DNA from: Streptomyces lunaelactis
Lineage (GTDB): Bacteria; Actinomycetota; Actinomycetes; Streptomycetales; Streptomycetaceae
Assembly (NCBI RefSeq): GCF_003054555.1
Contig: NZ_CP026304.1
Coordinates: 7,688,001 to 7,752,000, forward strand
Reading direction: 5' to 3'
Length of the DNA stretch: 64,000 bases
In this document: in pieces, positions 17,742 to 27,155 of the stretch
Layout of the letters: every line of letters starts with the position of its first letter
Numbering within the stretch: position 1 is the first letter of the stretch
Translations under genes and position numbers: made by a program
Notes under the pieces: model-generated
The model's input: only the letters and a program-made list of their open reading frames with translations
Told to the model about the DNA's origin: nothing
The model's database searches: none

Positions 17742-18926
17742 ATGAGTATCCGCGACGTCTATGTCGTCGACGCCGTCCGCACCCCGATCGGAAAGTTCGG
17801 GGGCGCGCTCTCCCGCGTACGTCCCGACGATCTCGCCGCGCATGTCGTCAAGGCGCTCGTGGACCGCGCTCCGGAGCTCGACCCGGCCCGTATCGACGAT
17901 GTGGTCTTCGGTGATGCCAACGGCGCGGGCGAGGACAACCGCGACGTTGCCCGCATGGCCGTTCTCCTCGCCGGGCTGCCCGCCTCCGTGCCCGGCGTCA
18001 CTGTCAACCGGCTGTGCGGCTCGGGTCTGGAAGCGGTCATCCAGGCCGCCCGCGCCGTCGCGCTCGGCGACGCGTCGATCGCGATCGCGGGCGGCGTCGA
18101 GTCGATGTCCCGCGCCCCCTGGGTGCTGCAGAAGCCCGAACGGGCCTTTCCCGCAGGGCATCAGCAGCTGCACTCGACGACCCTGGGCTGGCGTATGACC
18201 AACCCGCGGATGCCGGCCGAGTGGACGATCCCGCTCGGCGAGAGCGCCGAACTCATCGCCGGTAAGCACAGAATCAGCCGCGAGCGGCAGGACGCCTTCG
18301 CTCTCGCCAGCCACCAGAAGGCCGCCGAGGCCTGGGGCAAGGGGCTGTACGACGGTGAGGTCGTCCCGTACGAAGGTGTGGACCTGGCACGCGACGAATG
18401 CATACGCGACTCCACGTCCATGGAGGCGCTCGCCAAGCTGAAGCCGTCCTTCCGCCAGGAAGGCACCGTGACGGCGGGCAATTCCTCGCCGCTCAACGAC
18501 GGCGCCGCGGCGCTCCTGCTGGTCGACGAGGACGGGCTGCGGGCGACCGGCCGCGAGCCGCTGGCCCGGATCCGTACCTCGGCTGTCACCGGCATCGAGC
18601 CGCAGCTCTTCGGCCTCGGCCCGGTTCAGGCGGTGCGCCGGGCTCTGTCCAAGGCCGGCAAGTCCTTCGCGGACCTGACCACCTTCGAACTCAACGAGGC
18701 CTTCGCGGCCCAGTCGCTCGGCTGTCTCGCCGAATGGCCCGAGCTGGATCCGTCCCTGGTCAACCCGCGCGGCGGGGCCATCGCGATCGGCCACCCACTC
18801 GGCGCTTCGGGAGCCCGGCTGGCCGGATCCGTCGCCCATCAGCTCGCTGCCGCGGGCTCCGGAACCGGCCTCGCCGCCCTCTGCATCGGCGTCGGCCAGG
18901 GGCTCGCCCTGGTCCTGGAACGCTGA
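17742..18926 (+). CDS. Acetyl-CoA C-acyltransferase (thiolase)
   Basis: The 394-aa thiolase has the acyl-accepting Cys in NRLCGSGLEAV (about residue 90), the NPRGGAIAIGHPLGASGARL block with catalytic His, and the C-terminal CIGVGQG with the second Cys. Length and motifs fit a degradative or biosynthetic type II thiolase. It forms or cleaves beta-ketoacyl-CoA. An in-frame upstream ORF exists, but ATG 17742 with its GGGAGAG site begins the conserved IRDVYVVDAVRTP. A palindromic operator lies just upstream. Confidence 0.92.
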   Translation: MSIRDVYVVDAVRTPIGKFGGALSRVRPDDLAAHVVKALVDRAPELDPARIDDVVFGDANGAGEDNRDVARMAVLLAGLPASVPGVTVNRLCGSGLEAVIQAARAVALGDASIAIAGGVESMSRAPWVLQKPERAFPAGHQQLHSTTLGWRMTNPRMPAEWTIPLGESAELIAGKHRISRERQDAFALASHQKAAEAWGKGLYDGEVVPYEGVDLARDECIRDSTSMEALAKLKPSFRQEGTVTAGNSSPLNDGAAALLLVDEDGLRATGREPLARIRTSAVTGIEPQLFGLGPVQAVRRALSKAGKSFADLTTFELNEAFAAQSLGCLAEWPELDPSLVNPRGGAIAIGHPLGASGARLAGSVAHQLAAAGSGTGLAALCIGVGQGLALVLER

Positions 18927-18933
18927 GGAAGCC

Positions 18934-19015
18934 CTCAGGCGTGTTTGAGAAGTCCCGCCTGCCCCGCGGGGCCCGCCCTCCGGGCGGACGGCGCTACTTC
19001 TAAAGTCCGCCCTAG
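18934..19015. repeat. Short copy of a MITE-like inverted-repeat element
   Basis: Its ends, CTCAGGCGTGTTTGAGAAGT and ACTTCTAAAGTCCGCCCTAG, are diverged versions of the perfect 20-bp ends of the element at 21180-21360. The interior is shortened to a GC hairpin (CCGCCCTCCGGGCGG). It lies between the thiolase and thioredoxin stop codons and may act as a bidirectional terminator. The thioredoxin TAG stop lies inside its right end. Confidence 0.75.
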
Positions 19016-19404
19016 GCCTCTGTCGAGGTCTCCGCCTCGGCGCCGCCCTTGGCGTCGTCGATCGACTTGCGGACCTCGTCCATGTCCAGCGCGCGCGCCT
19101 GACCGATCACGTCCTCGAGCGTGGCCTCGGGCAGCGCGCCGGGCTGGGCGAAGACCGCGACATTGTCACGCACGATCATCAGCGTGGGGATGGAACGGAT
19201 CTCGAAGGCGGCGGCGAGCTCCTGCTGGGCCTCCGTGTCGACCTTCGCGAAGACCAGGTCGGGATGGCGCTCCGAGGCACCCTCGTAGACGGGGGCGAAC
19301 TGTCGGCAAGGACCGCACCAAGAAGCCCAGAAGTCGATCAGGATGAAGTCGTTGTCCGTCACGACCTGATCGAAGTTTTCCTTGGTGAGCTCAACAGTGC
19401 TCAT
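19012..19404 (-). CDS. Thioredoxin
   Basis: The 130-aa thioredoxin has the redox-active WCGPC in DFWASWCGPCRQFAP (about residue 30) and the cis-Pro loop RSIPTLMI. It has an acidic C-terminal tail (KGGAEAETSTEA) beyond the usual length. Its stop codon lies within the end of the neighbouring repeat. It is divergent from a pyridine nucleotide-disulfide oxidoreductase. Confidence 0.93.
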   Translation of the reverse strand: MSTVELTKENFDQVVTDNDFILIDFWASWCGPCRQFAPVYEGASERHPDLVFAKVDTEAQQELAAAFEIRSIPTLMIVRDNVAVFAQPGALPEATLEDVIGQARALDMDEVRKSIDDAKGGAEAETSTEA

Positions 19405-19522
19405 GACGTGCTACCTCTTCCTGATGTCCAGCGGACTCGCCCCCGACAACGGTGCCCAGGGCCGTGCTATTCCACCCCCTGCCCATGTGGCCATGACGCA
19501 CACCAGGAACCAGACTGGCCCC

Positions 19523-20956
19523 ATGACGGAAGCTGTGGAATATGACGTGGTGGTCGTGGGCGGCGGCCCGACAGGGGAGAACGTCGTGGACAGGGCCAGG
19601 GCGGCGGGCCTGAGTACGGCGCTCGTGGAGAGCGAGCTGGTCGGCGGTGAGTGTTCGTACTGGGCGTGCATGCCGAGCAAGGCGCTGCTGCGCCCGGCGA
19701 TCACCCGCGCCGACGCGCGCCGGGTCCCGGGCCTGCGCCAGTCGGTACAGGGCCCGCTCGACGCGGAGGCCGTGCTGGCCCATCGTGACGAGTTCACCTC
19801 CCACTGGAAGGACGACGGCCAGGCTGCCTGGATCGACTCGACCGGCGCCCGCCTCTACCGGGGGCAGGGCCGGCTGCAGGGACCGAAGAAGGTCCTCGTC
19901 GACGGCCCCGAGGGCGAGCGCCATGTGCTGACCGCCCGGCACGCCGTCGCGGTCTGCACCGGCAGTCGTGCCGTCCTGCCCGACATCCCCGGCCTGGCCG
20001 GAGCCAAGGCCTGGACGAGCCGCGAGGCCACCAGCGCCCAAACGGTGCCGGGGCGGCTCGCGGTCGTCGGCGGGGGAGTGGTCGGCGTGGAGATGGCCAC
20101 CGCCTGGAACGCGCTCGGCTCGCAGGTCACCCTGCTGGTACGCGGCGGGGGCCTGCTGCCCCGGATGGAACCGTTCGTCGGCGAGCACGTCGCCGACGCG
20201 CTGACAGAGGCCGGCGCCCGGATCCGTACGCACACCGACGTCGCCGCCGTCGTACGCGCCGACGGCACAGGACCCGTCACGCTGGTCCTCGAAGGCGGCG
20301 AGCAGATCGAGGCCGACGAGGTCCTCTTCGCCACCGGCCGCGCACCGCGCACCGACGGCCTCGGCCTGGAGACGGTGGGGCTGGAGCCGGGCTCCTGGCT
20401 GTCCGTCGACGACAGCTGCCGCGTCGAGGGAAGCGACTGGCTGTACGCGGTCGGCGATGTGAACCACCGTGCGCTCCTCACCCACCAGGGAAAGTACCAG
20501 GCCCGTATCGCGGGAGCCGCCATCGCGGCCCGGGCACGGCGCGTGCCGCTGCTCGAGACCGACCGCTGGGGCGCGCACTCGGCGACCGCCGACCACGCCG
20601 CGACGCCGCAGGTCATCTTCACCGACCCCGAGGCGGCGGCCGCCGGGCTCTCGCTCGCGGAGGCCGAGGCGGCGGGCCACCGCGTGCGCGCCGTCGACTA
20701 CGACCTGGCCTCGGTGGCGGGCGCGGGCCTGTACGGCGACGGGTACCGCGGCCACGCCCGGATGATCGTCGACCTGGACCGGGAGATCCTGCTGGGCGTC
20801 ACCTTCGTGGGGCCGGGGGTCGGCGAGCTGCTGCACTCGGCGACGGTCGCGATCGCGGGCGAGGTGCCGATCGAGCGCCTGTGGCATGCGGTACCCGCGT
20901 ACCCGACGATCAGCGAGATCTGGCTGCGCCTCCTGGAGACGTACCGGGATGCCTGA
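19523..20956 (+). CDS. FAD-dependent pyridine nucleotide-disulfide oxidoreductase
   Basis: The 477-aa flavoprotein has an FAD-binding VVVGGGPTGENV, a redox disulfide CSYWAC in GGECSYWACMPSK (spacing CX4C), the second Rossmann GGGVVGVEMA, and the C-terminal HAVPAYPTISE. It resembles dihydrolipoyl dehydrogenase, mercuric reductase and mycothione reductase. Which substrate is reduced cannot be told from sequence. The adjacent divergent thioredoxin suggests a disulfide role. ATG 19493 is an alternative start. Confidence 0.88.
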   Translation: MTEAVEYDVVVVGGGPTGENVVDRARAAGLSTALVESELVGGECSYWACMPSKALLRPAITRADARRVPGLRQSVQGPLDAEAVLAHRDEFTSHWKDDGQAAWIDSTGARLYRGQGRLQGPKKVLVDGPEGERHVLTARHAVAVCTGSRAVLPDIPGLAGAKAWTSREATSAQTVPGRLAVVGGGVVGVEMATAWNALGSQVTLLVRGGGLLPRMEPFVGEHVADALTEAGARIRTHTDVAAVVRADGTGPVTLVLEGGEQIEADEVLFATGRAPRTDGLGLETVGLEPGSWLSVDDSCRVEGSDWLYAVGDVNHRALLTHQGKYQARIAGAAIAARARRVPLLETDRWGAHSATADHAATPQVIFTDPEAAAAGLSLAEAEAAGHRVRAVDYDLASVAGAGLYGDGYRGHARMIVDLDREILLGVTFVGPGVGELLHSATVAIAGEVPIERLWHAVPAYPTISEIWLRLLETYRDA

Positions 20957-20964
20957 GCGGCCCC

Positions 20965-21137
20965 GGGGAAGTCCGGGCGGCGTCGCGGGCCGATGGCTGT
21001 CGCCTGGCTGCGTTGTCGTCAGTCGCCGACGCTCCGCGTGGACTCCTTCCTCCGCCTTGCCAGACTCGGCCCTCGACCCTCCCCCGTAGCCCTGCGGGCA
21101 CGGGGGTGCCCCCACCTTCACCCACCCGGACTTCCCC
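20965..21137. repeat. Inverted-repeat intergenic element (MITE-like)
   Basis: Perfect 13-bp ends, GGGGAAGTCCGGG (20965-20977) and CCCGGACTTCCCC (21125-21137), enclose about 147 bp. The interior shares TTGTCG-x-AGTCGCC and TCCTCCGCCTTGC with the next element, so the two belong to one family. It follows directly after the oxidoreductase stop codon. Confidence 0.75.
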
Positions 21138-21179
21138 GACACCGCTTAGGCGTTCCGCGGGCCGGCCGCTGAGTAAGCC

Positions 21180-21360
21180 CTAGGGCGTGTTTTAGAAGTC
21201 CCGCCTGCCCCGCGACGCCTGGCACGCGCACTCGCGATGTTGTCGGAGTCGCCCAAGTACGTCCAGTACGAGGGCGATCCTCCGCCTTGCGATTGCACGC
21301 ACCAGACGCCGCAGAGCCCGCCCTCCGGGCGGACGGCGCTACTTCTAAAACACGCCCTAG
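21180..21360. repeat. MITE-like element with perfect 20-bp inverted ends
   Basis: CTAGGGCGTGTTTTAGAAGT at 21180-21199 is the exact reverse complement of 21341-21360. The 181-bp element has no ORF of its own. It contains an interior hairpin CCGCCCTCCGGGCGG shared with the short copy at 18934-19015. Its right end supplies the TAG stop of the adjoining ketopantoate reductase remnant. Confidence 0.85.
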
Positions 21361-21970
21361 CCGCCGAGGCGCTCAAGTGCCCTGTCGGCAGTGCGGTGCT
21401 GGTGGACGCGCAGATGCAGAGTGGCCAGGTCGAGCAGCGGGGTGCCGACCGACAGGGTGCGGGCGCGCGTCACCAGATCGGCGAAGACGTGCTCGGCCTC
21501 GGTGGGGCGCTCGTGCGCGACGTCGCGGTACATGGAGGGTGCGAACGGGGATCCCGCCTGGGTCACCGTCGCCGTGATGGCGGCGAGTTGGTCGTCGGGG
21601 ACGGGGGAACCCGCTGCGGCCGACACCGCGGCGGCCTCGGCCAGGATGGCGGGGCCCAGGCCGGATCCACCGGGGCGGCGACGACGTCGCCGACCGTGCC
21701 GCGCATCAGGCACGTGAGCGCGCCGACGGTGGTGATGAAGACCCACTTGTGCCACATAGCCCCGACGATGTCCGCCGATGCGCTCACGTCGATGCGCGCC
21801 ACACTCACCGCCTTACGCACGTAACGGTCGTCGGTCGGCTGCCCCAGCATGCTCGCGGCGAGATCGGCCCGCGCGGTGAACACCCCGTCGGCGCTGTCCT
21901 CCGCGAGCCGGTACGTCGTCACCGTGCGCCACGCCACACCGGCGGTACGCGCCCGCCACACTGGCGACAA
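21357..21970 (-). pseudogene. Ketopantoate reductase (ApbA/PanE) remnant
   Basis: Two reading frames together give the C-terminal domain of 2-dehydropantoate 2-reductase. Frame one reads SADIVGAMWHKWVFITTVGA...GDVVAAP and frame two continues with GLGPAILAEAAAVSAAAGSP...SPFAPSMYRDVAHERPTEAE. A frameshift lies near 21680. The N-terminal NAD-binding half is missing. The 3' end abuts the MITE-like element, which provides the final TAG. Confidence 0.8.
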
Positions 21971-22021
21971 CAGACGCCGAAGCGCGTCAGGCCAGCAGCC
22001 AGGCGATCAGCGACGGCGGCC

Positions 22022-22372
22022 CTAGATACCCGGGACCAGGTCCCCGGACATCGCCGCCGCCATCCGCAGATGCGGCGCCGCGTCCTTCTCGCGCCCCTGA
22101 CGCTCCAGCGTGCGGCCCAGCATCAGCCGCGCATAGTGCTCCACCGGGCTGAGCTCCAGCACGGCGCGCAGCTCGGCCTCGGCCCGGCGCAGCTGCGCCG
22201 AGTGGTAGTAGGCACGGGCGAGCAGCAGGCGGGGCGCGATCTGCTCCGGCGCCTCCTCGACCAGCCCGCCGAGAATGCGGACCGCCGTGACGTACTCCTT
22301 CGCGTCGAAGAACAGCTGCGCGCGGTCCCAGCGCTCGGCCGCGGTACCGAACTCGTAGTACGTGTCCTTCAC
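22022..22372 (-). CDS. Small TPR protein
   Basis: The 116-aa protein consists of about three tetratricopeptide repeats (AKEYVTAVRILGGLVEEAP, APRLLLARAYYHSAQLRRAE, YARLMLGRTLERQGREKDA). It is a likely protein-interaction module, divergent from pirin. Confidence 0.75.
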   Translation of the reverse strand: MKDTYYEFGTAAERWDRAQLFFDAKEYVTAVRILGGLVEEAPEQIAPRLLLARAYYHSAQLRRAEAELRAVLELSPVEHYARLMLGRTLERQGREKDAAPHLRMAAAMSGDLVPGI

Positions 22373-22505
22373 TTGCTGTCCTCCTCGCGGACATGGCCTG
22401 CTGTCTGTATCCCGCTCAACATACGATGGTGCTTGAACATTCCACTATCGGTTCCGGGCGTGGAGGGCTGACGGCTCGCGCCCGTACAGGAATAGGTTGA
22501 GCGCC

Positions 22506-23471
22506 ATGAGCAATCTCGATCCTCAGGCCGCCCTCTCCGTCTGCGGCGGTCGTGGCTTCGTCGTCGCCGAGCCCGTCCGTGAACTCCTCAGCCCCCGCCG
22601 GGTCCAGCTCGGCGAGTCCACCGTGGTCCGCAGGCTGCTGCCCAACCTCGGCCGCCGGATGGTGGGAGCCTGGGCCTTCGTCGACCACTACGGTCCCGAC
22701 GACATCGCGGACGAGTCCGGCATGCAGGTCCCGCCCCACCCCCACATGGGCCTGCAGACCGTGAGCTGGCTCCACGAGGGCGAGGTGCTGCACCGCGACA
22801 GCACCGGCAGCCTGGTGACGATCGGCCCGCGCGAGCTGGGCCTGATGACCTCCGGGCGGGCGATCAGCCACTCCGAAGAGAGCCCCAAGCCGCACGCCCG
22901 CTTCCTGCACGGAGCCCAGCTCTGGGTCGCGCTCCCCGACGGCGACCGGCACGTCGAGCCGCGGTTCCAGCACCACACGGACCTGCCGACCGTCACCGCG
23001 CCCGGTCTGACCGCCACCGTGATCCTCGGCAGCCTCGACGGTGCCGCCTCGCCCGGGACCACGTACACGCCGCTGGTCGGCGCCGATCTGGCGCTCGCCC
23101 AGGGCACTACAACGAGCCTGCCGCTGGACCCCGACTTCGAGTACGCCGTGCTGTCCATGTCCGGTGAGGCCCATGTTGACGGCGTGCCCGTACTCCCCGG
23201 CTCGATGCTCTACCTCGGCTGCGGCCGCACCGAACTCCCCGTGCGCGCCGAATCCGACGCGGGTCTGATGCTCCTCGGCGGCGAGCCTTTCGAGGAGGAG
23301 ATCGTCATGTGGTGGAATTTTGTGGGGCGTACGAACGAGGAGATCGCCCAGGCCCGCGCGGACTGGACGACCGGCTCCCGCTTCGGCGAGGTGAAGGGCT
23401 ACGACGGTCCTCCGCTGCAGGCCCCGGAACTACCCGCCGTTGCCCTGAAACCGCGCGGGCGGGTGCGCTGA
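22506..23471 (+). CDS. Pirin family protein
   Basis: The 321-aa bicupin protein has the pirin motif PHPHMGLQTVSWLHEGEVLHRDS, whose His and Glu residues bind iron, followed by MTSGRAISHSEES. The C-terminal cupin ends WWNFVGRTNEEIAQARADW. Pirins act as quercetinases or redox-sensing regulators. ATG 22506 was preferred over the TTG 9 bp upstream. A diverged copy of its last 55 codons lies at 31603-31767. Confidence 0.9.
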   Translation: MSNLDPQAALSVCGGRGFVVAEPVRELLSPRRVQLGESTVVRRLLPNLGRRMVGAWAFVDHYGPDDIADESGMQVPPHPHMGLQTVSWLHEGEVLHRDSTGSLVTIGPRELGLMTSGRAISHSEESPKPHARFLHGAQLWVALPDGDRHVEPRFQHHTDLPTVTAPGLTATVILGSLDGAASPGTTYTPLVGADLALAQGTTTSLPLDPDFEYAVLSMSGEAHVDGVPVLPGSMLYLGCGRTELPVRAESDAGLMLLGGEPFEEEIVMWWNFVGRTNEEIAQARADWTTGSRFGEVKGYDGPPLQAPELPAVALKPRGRVR

Positions 23472-23506
23472 CCTGGGTTTGCGTACGTGGAATTGGTGTC
23501 CGGCTG

Positions 23507-23932
23507 CTACCTGAGCCCGGCGGTTTGCGCCCGGTTCTGGCTGGTGCCTGTGTGGCGGAGGCGGTCGGTGACCGAGGGGCCACCTGTAAGGGCACCAGAG
23601 GGCGACGACGGGTCGCAGATCGCGCAGCCCAGGGATGAGTGTTCGGCGAAGGGGATGATCGGGTGCCCTTCAGGTGGTGGAGCATGTCCCAGCCGGTGTG
23701 CAGCAGCCATTCGATGCCGATGAACGTCCACGAGTCGAGCCCGCGGTAGGCGCAGTAGGTGACAACGGCTGTGAAGGCGAACTCCAGGGGCGCCGAAGTC
23801 TCCGCCACTGAGATAGGCGGCACCGGCTCCGGAGACCGTGATCGCGTTGAATCGGCGCCGGTCCGGCTCGTGGACTGGAGACATGAGGATCACGTAGACG
23901 ATGCCGATCAGGGTCGGCGCGATGATGGTCAT
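23507..23932 (-). pseudogene. DUF6010-like membrane protein, frameshifted
   Basis: Fragments in two frames join into one protein: LIGIVYVILMSPVHEPDRRR...AAYLSGGDFG, then EFAFTAVVTYCAYRGLDSWTF...LLHTGWDMLHHLKG, then HPIIPFAEHSSLGCAICDP. This order matches the small integral membrane family DUF6010 as I remember it. Two frameshifts, the second restoring the first frame, break it. The family name is from memory. Confidence 0.6.
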
Positions 23933-24898
23933 CGTTGGGATTCATCCTTGGCTCAGCGGGTCCGGCGGTGGCCGGTGACCTTGGAGGCGGGCAGGCGGCC
24001 GGCCTTGGAGGTGCCGAAATCGGCCCACCGGACTCCGTGCAGGCGGGAGGCCCGGATCTCGGGCGGCTCTTGTCGCCACCGGCATCCTGGTGGGGCTGGC
24101 CGGAGCTGTCCGAAGGGGGCTGGTGCACGCTCTCGGCGGGCGGCGTGGGCGCGTGTGACAGCCGTGATCACGCAAGCCCTCTCCATCAGTTCGGTCGACG
24201 CTATTCGCGAAGGGGGGTCTCCGACAGTGAATGGAATGCCAGAAATTCACGGATTCCCGTCAAGGCAGACACGTGACGTCCGACGAAGCCAACGTCGTGC
24301 CTGCAGAAGCGTCCTTGCTCCATGGCGCGCGGGCCTCAAGACGGCGCTCAGCCTGATGAGAGTCCAGACCCAGCAGAGCGCTACTGGGCTTGTAGGCGTG
24401 GTGTCGTGAGGGACTGTCAGATGGTGATTATCGCGGTAGGCCCAGACTCAGCCGCACCGGCCCCAGAGCCGGCGGTCCCCCGGGGCGTATGTCCCGCGGA
24501 AGCACGCGGCGGACGCCGGAGTTGGGGAGCCATGACCAGCAGGCTGCTGGACGTGGTCGACTCCATGCATTTTCAGTGCGTGTCATGGCGGTGATCGATC
24601 AACTATGGGTCCAGGTCGGTCAACGGAGGTTCCCGTTCCAGCAAGGTCACCTGGCGAACCCGAACTGACTATGCTCCCCTTGCGTGTTGCGCTGCAGTCA
24701 CAGCGAGTCACCGAACGCTGTGTTGCGCGCGGACGGAGCCTGGCCGCAGGAGGCGTGACCACCGATGCGATCTCGAACCGACCCGTCGGGGGCACCCATC
24801 GGAACACTTGTGCTCGGCCGAGCGAAGTCCCGACCGTTCTTGTCGGCGCACCGCATCACCCCCAGTCCACTAATTCCAGACTGTTTAGGGACCCCTCG
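23933..24898. other. Intergenic stretch, no intact gene seen
   Basis: About 970 bp between the DUF6010 remnant and the conservon. Part of it is less GC-rich than the neighbours. A short minus-strand run near 23953-24060 (RASRLHGVRWADFGTSKAGR) looks like the end of a decayed protein of unknown family. The conservon promoter should lie in the last 250 bp. Confidence 0.4.
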
Positions 24899-26392
24899 AT
24901 GGTTCGTGCAGGTTCAACCCCTAGAGCCCTGCCACGTGCAGTGGCTCCAGCATGGCTAATCTCCCCTGGTGTTCTGGCTGGGGCCTGCGGTGTAGCGCTG
25001 ATCTTCGTCCCCGCCCAGATACGCACGTCGGTTGCCTGGTGCGGCCTCGTCGCGGTCGTTCTGACGGCCGTCACTTCGGCTGAGACGGCGCGTCGGGTGC
25101 GCTCGGCAGAGGCGGCTCGCTACGCCCGGGCGAGTGCCGACGTACAGCAGTACTACGCGCAGCGCGAAGCCGCGCTGTTCGGGCGCTTGTCCGATCAGCG
25201 GGCCACCACTGTATGGCTCGCCGAAGAGCTCCTCCCCGCGGCTGTCGCCCGTCTGCAGAAGGGTGAGCCTGCTTCGGAGATCCTGCAGTCCGTCACGTTC
25301 GGGGAACATCTCGAGAGCGAGTTCGCCGAAGCGCTCCGGGCAGCTCTGCGGACGCTCCTGGAAGCCGTAGAGGCCGAGGAGCACACGCGGGACTCCTCTC
25401 AGCGGGCACTGGTGGCGATCGCGCGCAGGGTCCAGGCGATCGTGCATCAACTCGCCAAGGACCTCCGCGACATGCAGATTCTCCACGGTACGGATGTCGT
25501 GGTCTCCCACGGCCTGCAGGACATCGACCATCGCAATGCCCTGATCGGGCGCCTTGCGGCCAGCATTGCGGTACTGGGTGACGCCCGGCCCGGGCGTCAG
25601 TGGGCGAAGGCGATCCCGCTCTACGACGTCGTGCGGGGGGCCATGTCACGCATCGTGGACTATCCCCGCGTGAAGCTGCAGTCGGTGACGGAGGTGGCTG
25701 TGATCGGCCAGGGAGCCGAGCCGCTGATCCACCTGCTCGCCGAGCTGCTCGACAACGCCACGACCTGTTCGCCGCCGCACACCCCGGTCGAGGTGACCGC
25801 GAGCGAGGTGCCTTCCGGTATCGCGATCGAGATCGAGGACCGTGGGGTTGGGCTCACCGAAGAGGTCCGGCAGCGCATCGACCGCGTCATGGCTCAGGCA
25901 TCATCCGGCATCGATCTGGCCGACCTGGGCGAGGCGACGCAGCTCGGCCTGTCCGTCGTCAGCAGGCTGGCCCGTGAGAACGGCTTCGACGTCGACTTGC
26001 GCACCTCCGCGTACGGAGGAGTACGGGCCGTCGTACTCGTTCCGCGGCGCCTGATCACCACAGTTCAGCAGTCTGCCCCGAAAGCCCAACAGTTCGCGCC
26101 GAAGCACACGGGCGCACCGATCGTGCCGAGGCCGACGATGACGCGCGATGCCGCAGCAGATTCCGTCGAGGTCAAACAGACCGTCAACGGACTGCCGCAG
26201 CGGCGACGCGAGTCGCCCGTCCCGACACCGGTCGTCCGCACGACCCCCCATCCCCCCGCTGCTCCGGCCGCCTCCCCGGGAACGGCCGGCGCACCCCGGC
26301 AGCCGGGCCTGATGTGGGAGGCGTTCAGCGGCGAAAAGAGACCGAGCACCGACCCTTCCATCCAAACCAGCGAGCCATCAGAGGGTGAGTAA
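24899..26392 (+). CDS. cvnA: Conservon protein CvnA: sensor-like histidine-kinase ATPase
   Basis: The 497-aa protein has two hydrophobic segments near residues 18-55 (WLISPGVLAGACGVALIFV, VAWCGLVAVVLTAV), a helical region, and a GHKL ATPase domain with N-box ELLDNATTCSPP and G1-box EDRGVGL. The tail (about 390-497) is P/Q-rich and disordered. This is the membrane component of Streptomyces conservons, G-protein-like signalling operons. ATG 24899 is chosen because coding character and the membrane segment start there, although the frame is open from 24605. It is followed 2 bp later by cvnB. Confidence 0.88.
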   Translation: MVRAGSTPRALPRAVAPAWLISPGVLAGACGVALIFVPAQIRTSVAWCGLVAVVLTAVTSAETARRVRSAEAARYARASADVQQYYAQREAALFGRLSDQRATTVWLAEELLPAAVARLQKGEPASEILQSVTFGEHLESEFAEALRAALRTLLEAVEAEEHTRDSSQRALVAIARRVQAIVHQLAKDLRDMQILHGTDVVVSHGLQDIDHRNALIGRLAASIAVLGDARPGRQWAKAIPLYDVVRGAMSRIVDYPRVKLQSVTEVAVIGQGAEPLIHLLAELLDNATTCSPPHTPVEVTASEVPSGIAIEIEDRGVGLTEEVRQRIDRVMAQASSGIDLADLGEATQLGLSVVSRLARENGFDVDLRTSAYGGVRAVVLVPRRLITTVQQSAPKAQQFAPKHTGAPIVPRPTMTRDAAADSVEVKQTVNGLPQRRRESPVPTPVVRTTPHPPAAPAASPGTAGAPRQPGLMWEAFSGEKRPSTDPSIQTSEPSEGE

Positions 26393-26394
26393 CC

Positions 26395-26802
26395 GTGCCG
26401 CCACTGCCCAACATGGACTGGATGCTCAACGAGCTCGCGGCCAGCGTCCCGTACGTGCGACACGTGGTCGTGTTGTCATCGGACGGTCTGTGCATCGGTC
26501 AAGCGAACACGGAGACCGACACCGCTGACGCGATAGCCGCTGCCTGCTCGGGCATGCAGAGCCTGGCGAAGGCCATCGCGCTGAAGTTCCCGCACGGAGA
26601 CGGCTCGACGCGCATGGTCGGGATCGAAGTCGACGGCGGATACTTCTCCCTGATGGCTGCCGGGCCCGGGGCCTATCTCGCAGTGCTGGCCGATGAGGAA
26701 GTGGACGCAGGGTTGCTGGGCGCCCGCATGCGTACGCTGGTGGTCCGGATCGGCCAGCACATGACCAGCCCGCCTCGTGATGACGTCGGGCAGGCGATGT
26801 GA
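26395..26802 (+). CDS. cvnB: Conservon protein CvnB: roadblock/LC7
   Basis: The 135-aa roadblock/LC7 protein contains DWMLNELAASVPYVRHVVVLSSDGL and FSLMAAGPGAYLAVLADE. It starts at a GTG 2 bp after cvnA. Roadblock proteins of conservons act with the CvnD GTPase, probably like a GTPase-activating or exchange partner. Its stop overlaps the cvnC start by 4 nt. Confidence 0.92.
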   Translation: MPPLPNMDWMLNELAASVPYVRHVVVLSSDGLCIGQANTETDTADAIAAACSGMQSLAKAIALKFPHGDGSTRMVGIEVDGGYFSLMAAGPGAYLAVLADEEVDAGLLGARMRTLVVRIGQHMTSPPRDDVGQAM

Positions 26803-27155
26803 CGTCAGAGAACCAGGGCGCATGGGATGAAGGTAGTCCCGTGCCGCTGTATGTCATCTCCGGTGGCCCAGGTTCCTCAGCCAAGGCCTTCAACCTGGTC
26901 ACCCTCGTCGCATCGAGGTCCGCACCCGAACCCGGTATGCAGCCCGAGCAGGCGGCCATCCTCACCATGTGCCAATACCCGCTGTCGGTGGCCGAGATAT
27001 CCGCGTATCTGAGTCTGCCGTTCAGCGTCGTCACGGTGCTGCTCTCCAAGCTCGTCGACAACGAGCGAGTTGAGGCCATTGCTCCCGTTCCTGTCGCTGC
27101 GGTCCCCGAACTTGGCCTTCTGGAGGCGGTGATCCATGGACTACGTAAGCTCTGA
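26799..27155 (+). CDS. cvnC: Conservon protein CvnC: DUF742
   Basis: The 118-aa DUF742 protein has a winged-helix-like C-terminal half (QAAILTMCQYPLSVAEISAYL...VVTVLLSKLVDNERVEA). It starts GTG in a 4-nt overlap with cvnB and overlaps cvnD by 20 nt. The molecular role in conservons is not settled. Confidence 0.9.
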   Translation: MTSENQGAWDEGSPVPLYVISGGPGSSAKAFNLVTLVASRSAPEPGMQPEQAAILTMCQYPLSVAEISAYLSLPFSVVTVLLSKLVDNERVEAIAPVPVAAVPELGLLEAVIHGLRKL

